The notes below the pieces were generated by a model that ran no database searches, had not been told where the DNA came from, and saw nothing but the letters and a program-made list of their open reading frames with translations. Made by a program: the position numbers and the translations under genes. From Mycoemilia scoparia (lineage: Eukaryota; Kickxellomycota; Kickxellomycetes; Kickxellales; Kickxellaceae): 64,000 nt of DNA. Shown here in pieces: positions 38,426 to 49,502 of this stretch (the stretch's first letter is position 1; each line of letters opens with the position of its first letter). The DNA is taken from the NCBI GenBank assembly GCA_027575805.1, contig JANBPU010000058.1, forward strand, positions 21,096-85,095, read 5' to 3'.

Positions 38426-38537
38426 AATGGGTAGATATTTTTGAAGGGTACCACCTCCTTTTGGTGGCTGCCAATGATTATAGAGGCAGCAATCACAGCC
38501 AAATGTGTGACTAACTCCTCAAAAATAATTTCCCAAA
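38426..38537 (+). mobile_element. MITE-like element, family 1, copy E
   Basis: Ends are AATGGGTAGATATTTTTGAA and CTCAAAAATAATTTCCCAAA. The core CAATCACAGCCAAATGTGTG is conserved. It is more diverged than copies B and D. Confidence 0.75.
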
Positions 38538-38544
38538 TGGTTAA

Positions 38545-38669
38545 AGTTTACGAGGCCTTAGGCAAAATGGGTTCCCAAGAATTGCATATTAATTGACTCA
38601 TGATTGTGCCAAAATATGAGAGTCCATTTCTACCTACCATAGATTTGATCACTTGTGAAATCCTGCCAT
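38545..38669 (-). mobile_element. MITE-like element, family 2, copy e
   Basis: The interior has GCCAAAATATGAGAGTCCAT, and the right end complements to TGGCAGGATTTCACAAGTGA. It lies 8 bases from family-1 copy E. Confidence 0.72.
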
Positions 38670-39287
38670 ATATTACAAGTATACAAAACAGTAATATTAC
38701 CGCCGCTATAATAGAGGTAAGGTAAATCTTTAATTGAATTGAATCAATATCAGTTAATTTTATTAAACAAGCTTATTTTCTATTTGACACAAATAACGGT
38801 TATTATTAGCGTCCCTTTTTCATTCCAAAAATCGGAGCACATGCACTTTTAGTGAAATTAGGCTTAATTTCATGCAAAAAGAAATACTAAGAAATAAAGT
38901 GTGTTTGATGATAATTATGCATGAAAATAAATTAAAAAGAACTACTAAAAAAATAAAAATGTTCTGCAAGTTTCATTAATTTTCAACCCATTAATACATT
39001 ATAGTTGTTAATGGTCATGCAAAAAAGCCATAATCATAATCAAATAATGCTATTAATGGTAATTTTTATGGCATTTATTCATACAGTTTAAGCTAAAAAA
39101 TGTATGTTTTTTACCATCCAAAATAATTTTACAATAAATTTAATACAGGGTTTTTGCGAATATAAAAGACGTGGTATCTGTTACTTGACCTGATACATTT
39201 ATTTCTTTTTTATTGTTTTTTTTTCTTACGGCTTAGTTAGTTTTAATTACGTATAATTTATTCAAACTAGGATATTAGACATTAAAT

Positions 39288-39716
39288 ATGCCAGAATCAA
39301 TGATTTATATGGATAACACGTCATTCACGCATTGTGAAGGCGGTAATACTGATGAGCAAGACTTTAAATACCGTATTCAAAGAATTGCTAAATATGGCAT
39401 GTATGTAAGTATACCAAAATAAACTAAAAGAATAAAATATTATTATTATTATTATTTTATTGTGATCATGGTGTTAGACTATAGTACTAACATAATGTAA
39501 ATTATTTACTTTTTTTGTGGCGATAATTATTATTAGACTCAAGTCAATTTAGAGTATGATGAAATTGATAGAAATTCCGTAATGGAAATTGTTGGTAATA
39601 AACTAGCTTCGAAACAAGACTTTACTCTTATTTTCTGGGACTATGACCAGTCAACTGATGTTTGGTCGAGCATTACCTTTATATATATTACAGGAAATAA
39701 CTATGGACCTTTGTAA
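39288..39716 (+). CDS. Two-exon 98-residue protein, no known family
   Basis: Exon 1 (39288-39404, 39 codons) ends at a GTAAGT donor. Exon 2 (39537-39716) starts after TATTATTAG in phase 0. The product starts MPESMIYMDNTSF and ends ITGNNYGPL. It has no signal peptide or membrane span and is acidic to neutral. The central part (YRIQRIAKYG; DFTLIFWDYDQSTDVWSSIT) looks like a compact folded domain with alternating hydrophobics. Each exon is too short to stand out alone. TATAAAAG about 125 bases upstream supports a promoter. I recognise no family, so function is unknown. Confidence 0.6.
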
Positions 39717-40026
39717 CAGATTGATTATAGTTATACACATGTCTAAGCATCTTGATTATTTGGTTTTTGTTGATTATGTGCAATAAACTAATAATTTAAG
39801 TTATACATTATGGTTATTTAGATTTTTGGTATTGAATACTAATAGTAAAATAGCTGGTATGGTATAACAGAGTCTAAAGAGATGACTATTAGACTAAACA
39901 AAGTAGTTTGAAAGAATAGCAGATTTTCAGCTTTTCCATGACAAGGAAAAGTTACAGCAATCAATCTATAGACCGATGGATTGATTCATTAGCGCAATAA
40001 AAGTGAAAAGAATATTACAAGGTCAA
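39717..40026. other. Convergent 3' flanks
   Basis: AT-rich spacer between two genes that point toward each other; AATAAA-type signals occur at about 39782. Nothing else seen. Confidence 0.6.
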
Positions 40027-40317
40027 TTATTCATCGTCACCACCTCCCAAAAGAAGATGCAAAAGCTTTTGAACTAAACCGTCGCGTTTATATAGTAAAT
40101 CGTTGTGGCCAATGTCAAGAGATTCAGAGCGCTTGAAAAGTATGTCCAATACTTTAGGAATGAGTCCTTCGAATTGTACTACAGTTTCTGGTGTGAGCTT
40201 ACCATTAAGATGGTACTGGTTGATTAGCTCAACATAGTTGTTGTTGTATGGAGTCGTGGGTGCACAGAATACGTTTTGAGCAGCAAGGATGACAGCAGCG
40301 ACCAAGGTGAATTTCAT
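40027..40317 (-). CDS. Small secreted precursor with two dibasic sites (96 aa)
   Basis: The signal peptide is MKFTLVAAVILAAQNVFCA with a likely cut before PTTPYNNN. Two Lys-Arg sites follow: ILFKR-SESL and LLYKR-DGL. A Kex2-like protease could therefore release a 15-residue middle piece and an 18-residue tail (starts DGLVQKLLHLLL, ends GGGDDE). The tail is strongly amphipathic. The layout is that of a processed peptide precursor, but there is no repeat of the peptide and no known pheromone signature, so a signalling role is speculative. A TATAAAAGG on the minus strand near 40486-40494 lies about 170 bases upstream. Confidence 0.75.
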   Translation of the reverse strand: MKFTLVAAVILAAQNVFCAPTTPYNNNYVELINQYHLNGKLTPETVVQFEGLIPKVLDILFKRSESLDIGHNDLLYKRDGLVQKLLHLLLGGGDDE

Positions 40318-42125
40318 TTTGTCGTATTGGTTTGGGTAACAAAATTTTTGATAGATAGTCCGGGTAGAGGATTTTGGTTATATTCGAATTGGTAGGCAAC
40401 AGAGATGCTTGGGTGCGTATGGAAGTATCGAATGCTTGGAGAAAGCTGTGTGATATAGTTTTGTTGAATTGGGGAATCTGACCTGCCTTTTATACACAAA
40501 ATTCTAGAACGACTACTCCATCTTCCTCCATGCCCTGTATTTACTAGCTCACTGGCGAAATAGCGGATTGAGAAGACTCCAAGCTGTGGCTTCAGTATAT
40601 CCTGCAATGCCTTGAGCAATCTCAATAGCCTTTAAACTGACCAGTGGTTCGGCAGTGGTCATGATGTGGCTTTGGCTAAGCGGATCATAAACAAATCTCG
40701 GAGATTAGATAACCTGTATATCACTTGTATCTAAATCCTTTGCTGTCATTGAAGAGAGCGAAAGTAGGGGAAGCAAGCTAGGTCAATTCCATCTACAATA
40801 TTAACTCGGAAAACATCAAAAACTAGACTGTCGTTTTCTCTAGATTTGCACTGTAAATAACCCTCTTCTTGAGTAGTGGTATTAAGGAAAACAATCACCT
40901 TGTTCTCTCAAAAAGGTACTCATGAATAAAATTCGGATATATGTCAGTTCCGAGATGATGTTTATAGTTCTTGGGTTTACTTGTTCGTAATCCTGCTTGA
41001 GTAGCATATAATGCAAGGTTCAACTCCGAGACATGTTGCACATGTCAATTAACTAAATATTGACTAAGCCACACAACACATTATGGATTTTCCTATCATA
41101 TTTGTAGAAACAATTAGTTTTTGATTTCAATCCTGTTGTCACTGGGAAGTACTTGTGAGTTTAGTTTCACTGTTTTAGATACCGGGTGAGACTATAGTAG
41201 TAGGCATCTTTATGTATGATCTTCATTCGGAACTAAAAACTTGTAACATTCCATATTTGTTATTGCTATTATTCATTGTGAGTGTGAATCATTTTTGTGT
41301 AGTCTAAGTTGGATTTGCTAAACAGGTCGCATTAGCAAAGGGATATACTGCACTCACCATTTTTCTGTGGAATTAGTTTTCATCAGCACTGCTGCGTCCT
41401 TTAGTCAACTTGATCCAAACCATTATCAAGCTATGATATACCCAATCATTTGAAAATATTATGGTGATATCATATACATGTGGCCGTCTCCTCTAGAAGT
41501 GAGCCAGAATAATCTCGCGAGTAACAGCCTAAAATTTGTATGGTATATGGGCTAAATTTATAGGAATGCATGAGGATACCACATTTGACTCACTTTTGAT
41601 GGAGAACATTACATTTGATCAAACTCTTTGTTGCTGCGCTTGCTTCGCAAATATATGTCAAAATCCCTGAAAGGTCTGTTGTGTTTGCATCTCTTTGCCA
41701 TAGTCAGCTGGGTAAGAGGTTGTAGTTGTATCGTTATCAATGTGGCAATGGAGATGTCAAACTGAGTTTCAAGAGCAAAAACAGAATCAAGCTAAAAAAT
41801 TCACTTGAGTATTAAAGATGGTAGTTGAAAATGAATCGATGAGAGAAATATAACCCAGTTCATCAACTTGACGCCTTTCGTAGTGCCAGTTTAATAGTTT
41901 AAGATATTCAAATAGCTAACATAATATAAAGGTATAAATACTTATCCTACTACCAACCTAAATCTCCAAGAAACTAACAGCAATTGAATATCAACAACCA
42001 CTTGCTCAACTAAAAACGACCAACTCCAGCCCCTACAACAAACCCAGGACATATTTTCATACATCCAGCTTTATCTTCATATATACATATACGTACAAAT
42101 TTCGATTCCACTGTCAAACATCACC
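40318..42125. other. Divergent spacer with two promoters
   Basis: It holds the promoter of the secreted precursor (near 40490, minus) and of small-family member A (near 41905-41940, plus). The minus frame 40314-40625 overlaps the leader and has no support. Nothing else is seen in about 1.4 kb. Confidence 0.6.
41905..41940 (+). promoter_or_regulatory. Promoter of small-family member A: TATTCAAATA plus TATA box
   Basis: The decamer TATTCAAATA (41905-41914) is followed 18 bases later by GTATAAATACT. The same decamer and the same TATAAATACT occur before member B at 63121-63169. The pair argues for co-regulation. The C/A-rich leader runs about 180 bases to the ATG. Confidence 0.65.
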
Positions 42126-42538
42126 ATGGGACGCTTTAGCTTTTTGAGGAACCTTCGCTTCCATAGAGACGATGATAGCAACTATGGTAGCAGTAGTAGT
42201 AGCCATGGTAGCAGTAGTAGTAGCTATGGTAGTAGTGGTAGTAGTAGCAGCTACGGTAGCGGTAGTAGCTATGGTCGAGGAACATCCTATCACGGTGACT
42301 ATTATAAAGCAGGGTATTCAGACATTGCTTGGATTCCGCCAAAAACAACTCGTATCAAGGATAAGGTTGGCAAGGTAGGCCAAAAGCTGACCTATAACCC
42401 CGGTAAGTAACAGTATCATCATTATCATTTGCCATGTTATTGATGCCATAAACTAACTACAATTTATGTGAATTTGATTGTTTTATTGTAATAGATTTAG
42501 ATCGTTTTGAGATTCACACCACTGGTTATAAATTTTAA
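42126..42538 (+). CDS. Small-family member A (Ser/Gly/Tyr-rich; paralogue of 63319-63630)
   Basis: Exons 42126-42402 and 42495-42538 join over a 92-base GTAAGT...TAG intron to give 106 residues. The N-end MGRFSFLRNLRF is amphipathic. A (SSSYGS)-like repeat fills residues ~18-50. The conserved module is WIPPKTTR, then DKVGKVGQKL, then TYNP, completed by exon 2 (DLDRFEIHTTGYKF). Member B has the equivalent pieces in the same order with an intron at the same codon. If the intron is kept, GTAAGTAA reads Gly-Lys-stop, so the shorter form ends NPGK. I know no family with this module. Gly2 makes lipid attachment conceivable, but the usual Ser/Thr at position 6 is absent. Function is unknown. Confidence 0.82.
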
Positions 42539-43140
42539 ATAGTCAACATTAGCTTTTCCAGAGATATAGATATCTTGATCAATATATTTCCAAGCTTATT
42601 GCTTAAACACAAGTAGATTATTAAACAATAAAGATCTGAATTGTTTGCAAAAATCAAATTATAAATTTTCATCTGTTCGGTTTCCAATTGGTTTGATCAA
42701 AGCATTGCGGCCATCTCTCGTTCTCACTCACTCACTCCACACCAGTCAGTTATTTTATTTCTCTCTTCTGGCTAAAACACACATGCATGTAAAGAATAAT
42801 AGACAAACGAATTGCGGCCGAACCACATTGGTTGTATTCAACCCATAAATAATTATTTTTACTGGAGATCATTACACTCATTATTACCCGTAATTTAAGG
42901 ACAATTTTGGCAGCTTTTTCCTAAAAAGCAGCAGCAGCAGCAGCAGCAGCAGCAACTAACACACAAAAATTCCCCATAATAATACAGTTTAGCTTGGTGT
43001 CTGGTGTGCCAGAGAGCTGATTACTTCCAGGAATTGCTTTGTTGTAGAGATACATTCCTTTTCTTTTCCATAAATACATACAAAGCTTTAAATCCTCCTA
43101 TCAAATCTTGACGCACCTTTGTAAAGCGATTATTGTTGAT
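42539..43140. other. Spacer with (GCA)n array; RAD7 promoter side
   Basis: It holds an AATAAAG signal near 42629 after member A and a nine-unit (GCA)n array at 42928-42954, then the RAD7 leader. No gene is seen. Confidence 0.7.
42928..42954. repeat. (GCA)n microsatellite, nine units
   Basis: Perfect array in non-coding DNA about 190 bases before the RAD7 start codon. Confidence 0.95.
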
Positions 43141-45789
43141 ATGAGCTTTCGACCTAACTCGCGTGGCGGTAGAAGAAGAAGAAGTGGCGGAGTAGGGGGT
43201 TCACAGAATGCCAATGATGGGACAGGATCTAGAGTTAGAGGGCCCAACTCTGCTTTAACCAGCTTTTTACAAGTAAATATACTCAAATCAATATTTAAAA
43301 TCTGATAAAATCACTTTATGGTATTTCTGCTTATGCCACTGTGTGACTACTATTGTTATTAGGAATTGGGAGTTAACGCCAATGAAATCAGATTGAATGC
43401 AGAACGACGCCAAGCAGAGATAGAGGCCGCTGCTATAGAAGAGCAAGAAAGAGTAAATGAGGAGGAAGGAGAAGGAGAAGCTCAAGTAGATTCATCCAAC
43501 GGGGATCATCAAGAGGTTGTAGCTGGAAATGGTGATAATGACGATGATGATCAAGATATGGTCGAAATTACTATAAACACACGCAGGAGCAGCAGAAGAC
43601 TGTCAGGAAAAGCACCACAAAATGGCATGTCAGAAATTGCTGGGACAAGCGGAACTAGTAAAGGAAAGACCAAGAAAAGGAAAAAGGCAAAGCCTGATAG
43701 TGACTATGAAAACAACAATGATGATGGTAATGATGATGAAGGTGATGATTTCAATGACAAACCCGGCACCAATAATGGGCTTGGACACGGCTTAAACAAA
43801 AGTTCGGCACGCAAGGGTGGAAAAATCTATCTCTGTGACATGTGTGGAACAAGGTTTTTGTGTCGTGAAAACACAAGTGGCCAGCATCGAGTAAACCAAA
43901 GAATGTTATGTATTCCATGCAAGAGATCAGTTGAGAAGGCCAATAACCAAAACAAAGATTCCTCAACAACAGCAGCAGGAAAGTCTGCTAACCGTGGTGG
44001 CCGTGGAACAGCAGGATCGGGATTGAAAAGACCAAGGCGTAAACTCAAAAAGACTGTCGAAGGACTTTTGGAGCTAGATACTGGATTACCATCACTCCAA
44101 GAGCTCTGTATTAGACAAGTTGGCAAACACATCCACGATATATCGGGTTTTGGCGATATCACTGAAAATAGTATCAACAAAGTCTGTAAAATCATTTGTA
44201 AAATGCGTGAACTTACTAACGAAACAGTCAAGTTGTTTTTGAACGAAAACCGAACTCATGTTAGGCTGTATGATTGTACTAAACTTGATGGGGTTGGCCT
44301 AAGAATGGTTGCCCAATTTTCACCCGCTGCTTCGGAACTGCAGCTCAATTTCTGTGGACAGATGCGGGACAATGATTTGCTTTATTATGCTAGAATCATG
44401 CCTAACTTGGAAGTCGTAAAGTTACATGGTCCGTTCTTGGTTTCTGATGATGAAGGATTTGTAAAGTTTTTCGAGATTCTTGGGCCCAGATTAAAAGAGT
44501 TTTCAATCGGTGCTGCTAGATTTGGACCAACTGCCATGGAAGGACTGGTCAGGTATTGTACTAATCTCAAAAAGCTTGAGATTGCTGACTGTCCTGAAGT
44601 CGGGGATGACTGTATTAAGCTGTTGGCTGCGGGGTCGTTGGATAATCAAAATAAGGATGATTCAGAACCTACTTCGTCTTCATCTTTATCTTCATCATCT
44701 CCTTTAGTTAGAGATGGCAAAGACTCTACACTCTCAAAATCTAAAGGTAAAGAAAAGGCCGTTGATACTTCAACTACAACTGGTGATGACGATAATACCA
44801 ATAACAAGAGTAACAGCGATGATAATAAATTTGAAAATGGAACAAATGGTGTAATTCTGACGCCATTAAACAACCTAAAATCTCTCGAGATAAAACACAA
44901 TGGCAAGCCAATAACCACGCCAACACTGATAAAAGTACTCGAGACCATAGGAAGTGGCTTAACAACATTGGCAATATCGCAAAGCAAAAACATCGATGAC
45001 GTTCTTTTGACTGATGGAGTATTGGCATGTTGCCCCCGTTTAACCAAGTTCTTTCTCGAAGGTTGTCCAAAAGTTTCATCTGAAGCATGCGCAACTTTCT
45101 TCAGCTTGTGGAGAGAGAAAAGAGCAACATACAATTCGGGATTACGAGCACAAAACCATGGTGCTCTGGATACCAATATCAACCAAATGGTAGTAGCCAG
45201 CAGTAGTTCCAGAGATAGATTGAATGATTTGCCTTCAAGCCCATATCCCGAGGGTCTCATTTCATTGAGTTTCAAGCGATGCACATCATTCTCGGACGAC
45301 GTTATAATACAACTAGTATTACATTCGGGTAACACTCTAGAATATCTGAACCTCCATTCACTAGATGAAAATATCAGTGAAAGAGGACTAATGGCCTTGG
45401 CAGGGATTAGCTTACCAGCAGTGATATATGATGATGATTTGCTTGACATTCTTGAAGAAGAGCACGAAAAAGAGCAAGAAGGAGAAGAACTGCCAGAGCC
45501 ATTTGATGAAGATTCAGATATTGTGAAGTATAAAATGAAGGAATTGCGGATTCAAAAGGAAGATGAAGAGCAACGAAAGGCTAAAGAACTTTCGTTGCCT
45601 GGGTGTCCTCGTTTGGAATACTTGAATGTGTCATTCGTAAGGGCTGTTACTGATGAAGTTTTGGACAAGATCGTCAAGCATTGTCCACACCTCAAAGTCA
45701 TTGAAGTGTGGGGATGTTCTAAAGTTTCGGCATATACACCCAAACGTGAGGGGTTGAAATATATCGGACGGGAGTCTGATACTCTATAA
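43141..45789 (+). CDS. RAD7: DNA repair protein RAD7 (leucine-rich repeat)
   Basis: Rad7 works with the Rad16 ATPase in global-genome nucleotide excision repair in the nucleus. Exon 1 (43141-43272) encodes a basic RGG-like N-end and reaches RGPNSALTSFLQ; exon 2 (43363-45789) continues ELGVNANEI. The split runs through the Rad7 N-terminal signature and the join is in frame (852 residues). Next come an acidic Lys/Asp/Glu-rich region, a CDMCGTRF...CIPC Cys-pair module, and then leucine-rich repeats from about residue 275 to the end. Typical repeat units are LKKLEIADCPEVGDDCIKLL and LEYLNVSFVRAVTDEVL. An Asp/Ser/Asn-rich insert sits within the repeats at about 430-500. The family is usually about 560-600 residues, so this copy is expanded by low-complexity inserts. 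Confidence 0.93.
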
Positions 45790-46666
45790 TGAATTGCCGT
45801 TTGATGTCGTTAGTTTGTGTGGGATCTTTTGGTTCCTAAACTCGGATTTTCGTTTTGGCCAAATTTGCTTTACTTTCTATTAAAAACAGTAGTATTTTAC
45901 TCATTTCTTTATGAAATAATAGCAATTTCGATTGTAACAAATTGTTGCTGCAACTAACACTGAGCATTCTTTTTGGTTCTAAAACATAATGGTATGATTC
46001 TTATTCCCAAAAACACATGTATCTTTAAAATTTCCTTGACAGATGTGTGGCGTTTGCATATCACTCAAGTTTACTATATGCTTCATAGGAAATCTCCAAG
46101 GAACATCCTCCTCCTTCTGTGCCACAAAATATTGTTTGGGATCCATGCATCGGCTACTATTTTTAGTTGTGTTGTGGTGAGTCTATTCACATCGTTTCAC
46201 TGCTCATTTGTTGTAGATTTCTTTGCAATTGTTCCCAAAAATCGAACTAAAAAGTTATAATGTGCCAACCAATGGGGTTGTTGATGAATGTGCATGGCTT
46301 TGTATGTTTGGCTTTGTCTTTAAGCAAAAATGTATCACAATCTCTGGGGGATGCTAGCATTATCTCTATAGGATTCTATTGGTTATTTTGCTTATCTCGA
46401 ACAGCAAGGCTTTGGAATTTGCCGTTTTGTTAATCATACTTGGTCAGAGTCCATTGAATTGTCATATACACTAATACTCTTCCAAAAAGGCATTTAAAAG
46501 GTGTTCATGCTGGGACGTTGTCTGTCTTCCTTTACAACAAATACCAACATTTCCCTTTTTCCTCTAGAGTTTTATATATTTGGAACTTCCAGGTCTTTAA
46601 TACAAATACACCAAATTCCTGCTGTATTTTTCTAAATAAACTACACTTTCATATCTTGATCAAACC
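45790..46666. other. Spacer, no gene seen
   Basis: RAD7 3' flank and the promoter of the small secreted peptide gene. The frame 45973-46260 has no support. Nothing else is recognised. Confidence 0.55.
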
Positions 46667-46882
46667 ATGCGATATATCGGCTCGAGATTCGACACTTCAT
46701 TCGTGCTTTTTGCTCTCCTGTTTATACTCACTATTATTTCTTTGATTGGTACAGGTGAAGCCCTACCAGTACGAGACTTTGGGAATCTCGGTAGATTGAA
46801 GAAACGTTTAACGGATCCTATTACGCCTGACCGTGTTGTGAGGTGTGGTGGAGGAACAAAACAGGATTACCGTTGTTTCTAA
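46667..46882 (+). CDS. Small secreted or membrane-anchored peptide precursor (71 aa)
   Basis: A hydrophobic segment (FVLFALLFILTIISLIGTGE, residues ~12-31) acts as signal peptide or anchor. After ALPVRDFGNLGR comes a KKR site at about 45-47, then a 24-residue tail ending VVRCGGGTKQDYRCF. The tail has two cysteines near the end that could form a small disulfide loop. I recognise no family. The design (signal, dibasic site, short tail) parallels the two other secreted genes in this window, without clear sequence similarity. It is a single exon; a splice-free reading is assumed. Confidence 0.6.
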   Translation: MRYIGSRFDTSFVLFALLFILTIISLIGTGEALPVRDFGNLGRLKKRLTDPITPDRVVRCGGGTKQDYRCF

Positions 46883-47224
46883 TAAACTATTGCTCTTACC
46901 TCTTTTCTTTTACTATTGTTGATGTTTTAAAAAAGATAAAATCAAAATTAATCAATGTGTGGCATCAACATAAGGAGATGGGGGGGGGGGGGGGGAAGAC
47001 TGTGAGTTTATTACTCAATTTCAGACATTTGTATATTATAGATACAATTTTATTCTCTGATTATTTTATAAATCTCAGTTTCTTTCAAAAAAATAAATAG
47101 GCCTATAATCATTCTTGAATAATTTTGTAGTCAAAACAAATTAAATGAAAAGGGGGGAAATAGTAATTGAAAAGAGAGAGATATATATATATTTCAAGAT
47201 GCCAAATTGGATCCATAGATCTAT
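46883..47224. other. Convergent 3' flanks with a 16-base G run
   Basis: Sixteen G in a row at 46980-46995 in otherwise AT-rich DNA. No gene is seen. Confidence 0.8.
46980..46995 (+). repeat. Homopolymer G16
   Basis: Uninterrupted G tract on the plus strand, between the secreted peptide gene and the transporter 3' end. Confidence 0.97.
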
Positions 47225-49382
47225 CTAAGAACTCCTGTTTCTTATATACCAAGTCGCAAAACAGTAAATTGGCTTAGATAATATGATAAGCACAAGAACG
47301 GCCCCAATAGCGCCAGTTAAAAATATAGTGGAGTTGAAGTCCAGCGCTTCATATATCTCAGCAACAATAATTGGGCTGATGACAGATCCAATTGACCATG
47401 AAATCAAGTTAAGCGCAAAGCATTTGGCATTGGAGTTGCTTCCTAGAGAATCGATATAGTGACCCAACCCAATAGCCTCGACCACCATGATCTTTAAAAA
47501 TAAAAGAAAGAAATAGGGAGTGAGAATGCAAAGTCAAAATGATCTGATCTACGTGACACAATTCTAATAAGAATTATTATAGTATCTATACCCACCAAAC
47601 CACGACAGATCGAAAAGATGCAATACATAAAAATCCATCCAGCAACATTGTGTTTAACCAAAGGCATTAAAAAGACCGCAACAACATTGGTAAAAACAAT
47701 GATACCCATTGCCAATATAAAGCCAATCTCACCATCTCTCCTCAACCAAGGGTATTTGAACATAAAGTGTTCAAGGAGTTTGCCAATTGGAACAGAAGTG
47801 ACTATTCCAGGTAATGTCAGAGCAATTGTAATGTTGCCAATTTTACCGGGAGTATAACCAAATACACGTTGTAATTCAATTGGAAATACTACTTCGTAGA
47901 AGTTGACAAATACGGCTTCGGCAAATGTACCGCTTAATAGGCAAACCATGGACCATCTTGTAATTAATTGCCAGTACGTCAGTTCTTTTGACAACGTATT
48001 TGTTAAGTTGAGTTGAGATCCTAAGTTTGTATTATCGGATGTAGTAGTGGTAGTAGTAGAATTTGTCTTTTCTTGGTGGATCTGTACTTTGCGATATTCA
48101 AAATCATCATCGATATTGCTATTATTTCTATTAGTGTTATTGTTTTCGTAATCGTTGCCATGACTTGTTGATATCAAAGGATCTTTGGCAGTGACAACAT
48201 CCAGATTTTGTGTGGCAACAGTTGCTTGGGATGCTTCTTTTTCAGCAATAATCCTGGCCCGAATCGTTTTGGGTTCAATCGAAACACCCAATTTGAAGAA
48301 TAGATCAAATACGGCATATCCAATTACAAATATCCCAACAGCTTTTGGACCCCACCGGTCATAAAGATTACCTCCTACCAGTGGACCTATATCAAATTGA
48401 TAGATATATATATATAGATAGATAGATAGATATACATCCAGTTATTTTTTCTAATAGTAGAAAGCATGAGTGTGTTTTTAAAAGGGAGAAGAGGGATAAT
48501 CGAGAGCTCTGGGGCTTTTCTTATGAACAAATACAGAAATTCAAGATTCACAAAATAGACAGACAGACAGACAAACAAACAAACCTGGGTTGGGTTATAA
48601 ACATAATTGCCAGACAATACTTACCAAGCATGTAACCTGCCTGAGCAAATGTTACAGTAGAAGACAATTGAACACCTTTGCTTTTTCTTGGATATACATC
48701 ATTGACTGCACCAAGACCCAAACTCCATGCTACGCCCATATACAGACCATAGGCAATGCGGCCAACAATTTGCTGCCAAAAGGCTGTGGATATAATCAGC
48801 ATGATACCAAGCACAACCAGCATACTAACAGGCGCAACGTAGAATGGTTTTCGGCGGCTCTTGGCGTGCTTGTCGCTAATATAGCTCACCAGAAATGCTG
48901 ATACCACTCCAGCAGCAGCTAAAGTAGCAAAAACAGGAGTTGTGAATAAATATGTATGTATAGTGGTGGCTGTGGTTGTGGTAATGATTGTGTGTGAAGC
49001 AAAATAGTCATTGTATGATCGAATGCACACGCACAGGCACATGCACATAGACAGACAGCAATGTTGACTGTAGCATTGTGAATGAACTTTTTCCAATATA
49101 TAGACAACTTACAGGCCACGCCGTTCAATAATCCGTTATATTCTCCCTTCATGTGTAGATTTTGTTCAAGGATACTTGGAGTAACAACTATAAGGATACC
49201 CTTAGTAAAGCAGTCACTATAAGTACAACAGAAAGAAGTTTCCAACTCTTGCTCAGTGGTACAATAATCAATGGCTAATTGGTGATGTGTTGATAGTTTC
49301 GGAAAGGTAGATTTACCTAAAGATACCCTCTGAACCTACAAGCACTACAGCGAGTGGGGAGGCTTGAAACTTTCGGATCCAT
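47225..49382 (-). CDS. MFS transporter, fungal drug:H+ or vesicular-type (start uncertain)
   Basis: A 12-span secondary transporter; substrate not predictable. Secure exons: 48625-48918, 47596-48386 and 47225-47491, joined in phase by GT-AG introns. A further exon 49113 to about 49251 and a first exon 49327-49382 (starts MDPKVSSL) are inferred. Motif A is seen as SYISDKHAKSRRKP after span 2. GPLVGGNLYDRWGPKAVG is the span-5/6 signature of SLC18-like carriers. A hydrophilic loop of ~120 residues (Asn/Thr-rich) splits the two halves. Within span 1 the frame shifts by one base near 49195-49202. Either one base is missing (sequence error or a real mutation), or a 53-base GTATCC...AAG intron removes the segment (see findings). 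An assembly gap lies 120 bases upstream. Confidence 0.75.
48408..48433. repeat. TA/ATAG microsatellite in MFS intron
   Basis: (TA)n then (ATAG)n inside the intron between 48387 and 48624. Confidence 0.85.
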
Positions 49383-49481
49383 GTTGTTACCTTTCCCAGT
49401 CCTGGCATGACAGGGTGCTTATAAAATGAGGTACTATGTATCAATAGGTTGACAGCTAAGGTTTGGAAAGAACAGGTAAAT

Positions 49482-49502
49482 TATATATATATATATATAT
49501 AT
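49482..49502. repeat. (AT)n microsatellite at the edge of the gap
   Basis: Ten or more AT units run directly into the N stretch; the repeat probably caused the assembly break. Confidence 0.9.

Larger units (their letters stand above)
38255..39287. other. Spacer with clustered elements
   Basis: Next to the family-2 element at the SMP3 stop lie a family-1 copy (38426-38537) and a second family-2 copy (38545-38669), i.e. three elements in about 440 bases. The rest is very AT-rich. GAATATAAAAGACG near 39158 is the likely TATA box of the next gene. Confidence 0.7.

Noticed and set aside
40314..40625. 103-codon minus-strand frame
   Set aside because: It covers the leader and TATA region of the secreted precursor gene and overlaps its start; no domain or signal.
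41005..41035. Second tRNA-like T-arm (GGTTCAACTCC)
   Set aside because: No matching acceptor stem about 70 bases upstream.
44646..45449. 267-codon minus-strand frame opposite RAD7
   Set aside because: RAD7 leucine-rich repeats on the plus strand explain the stretch.
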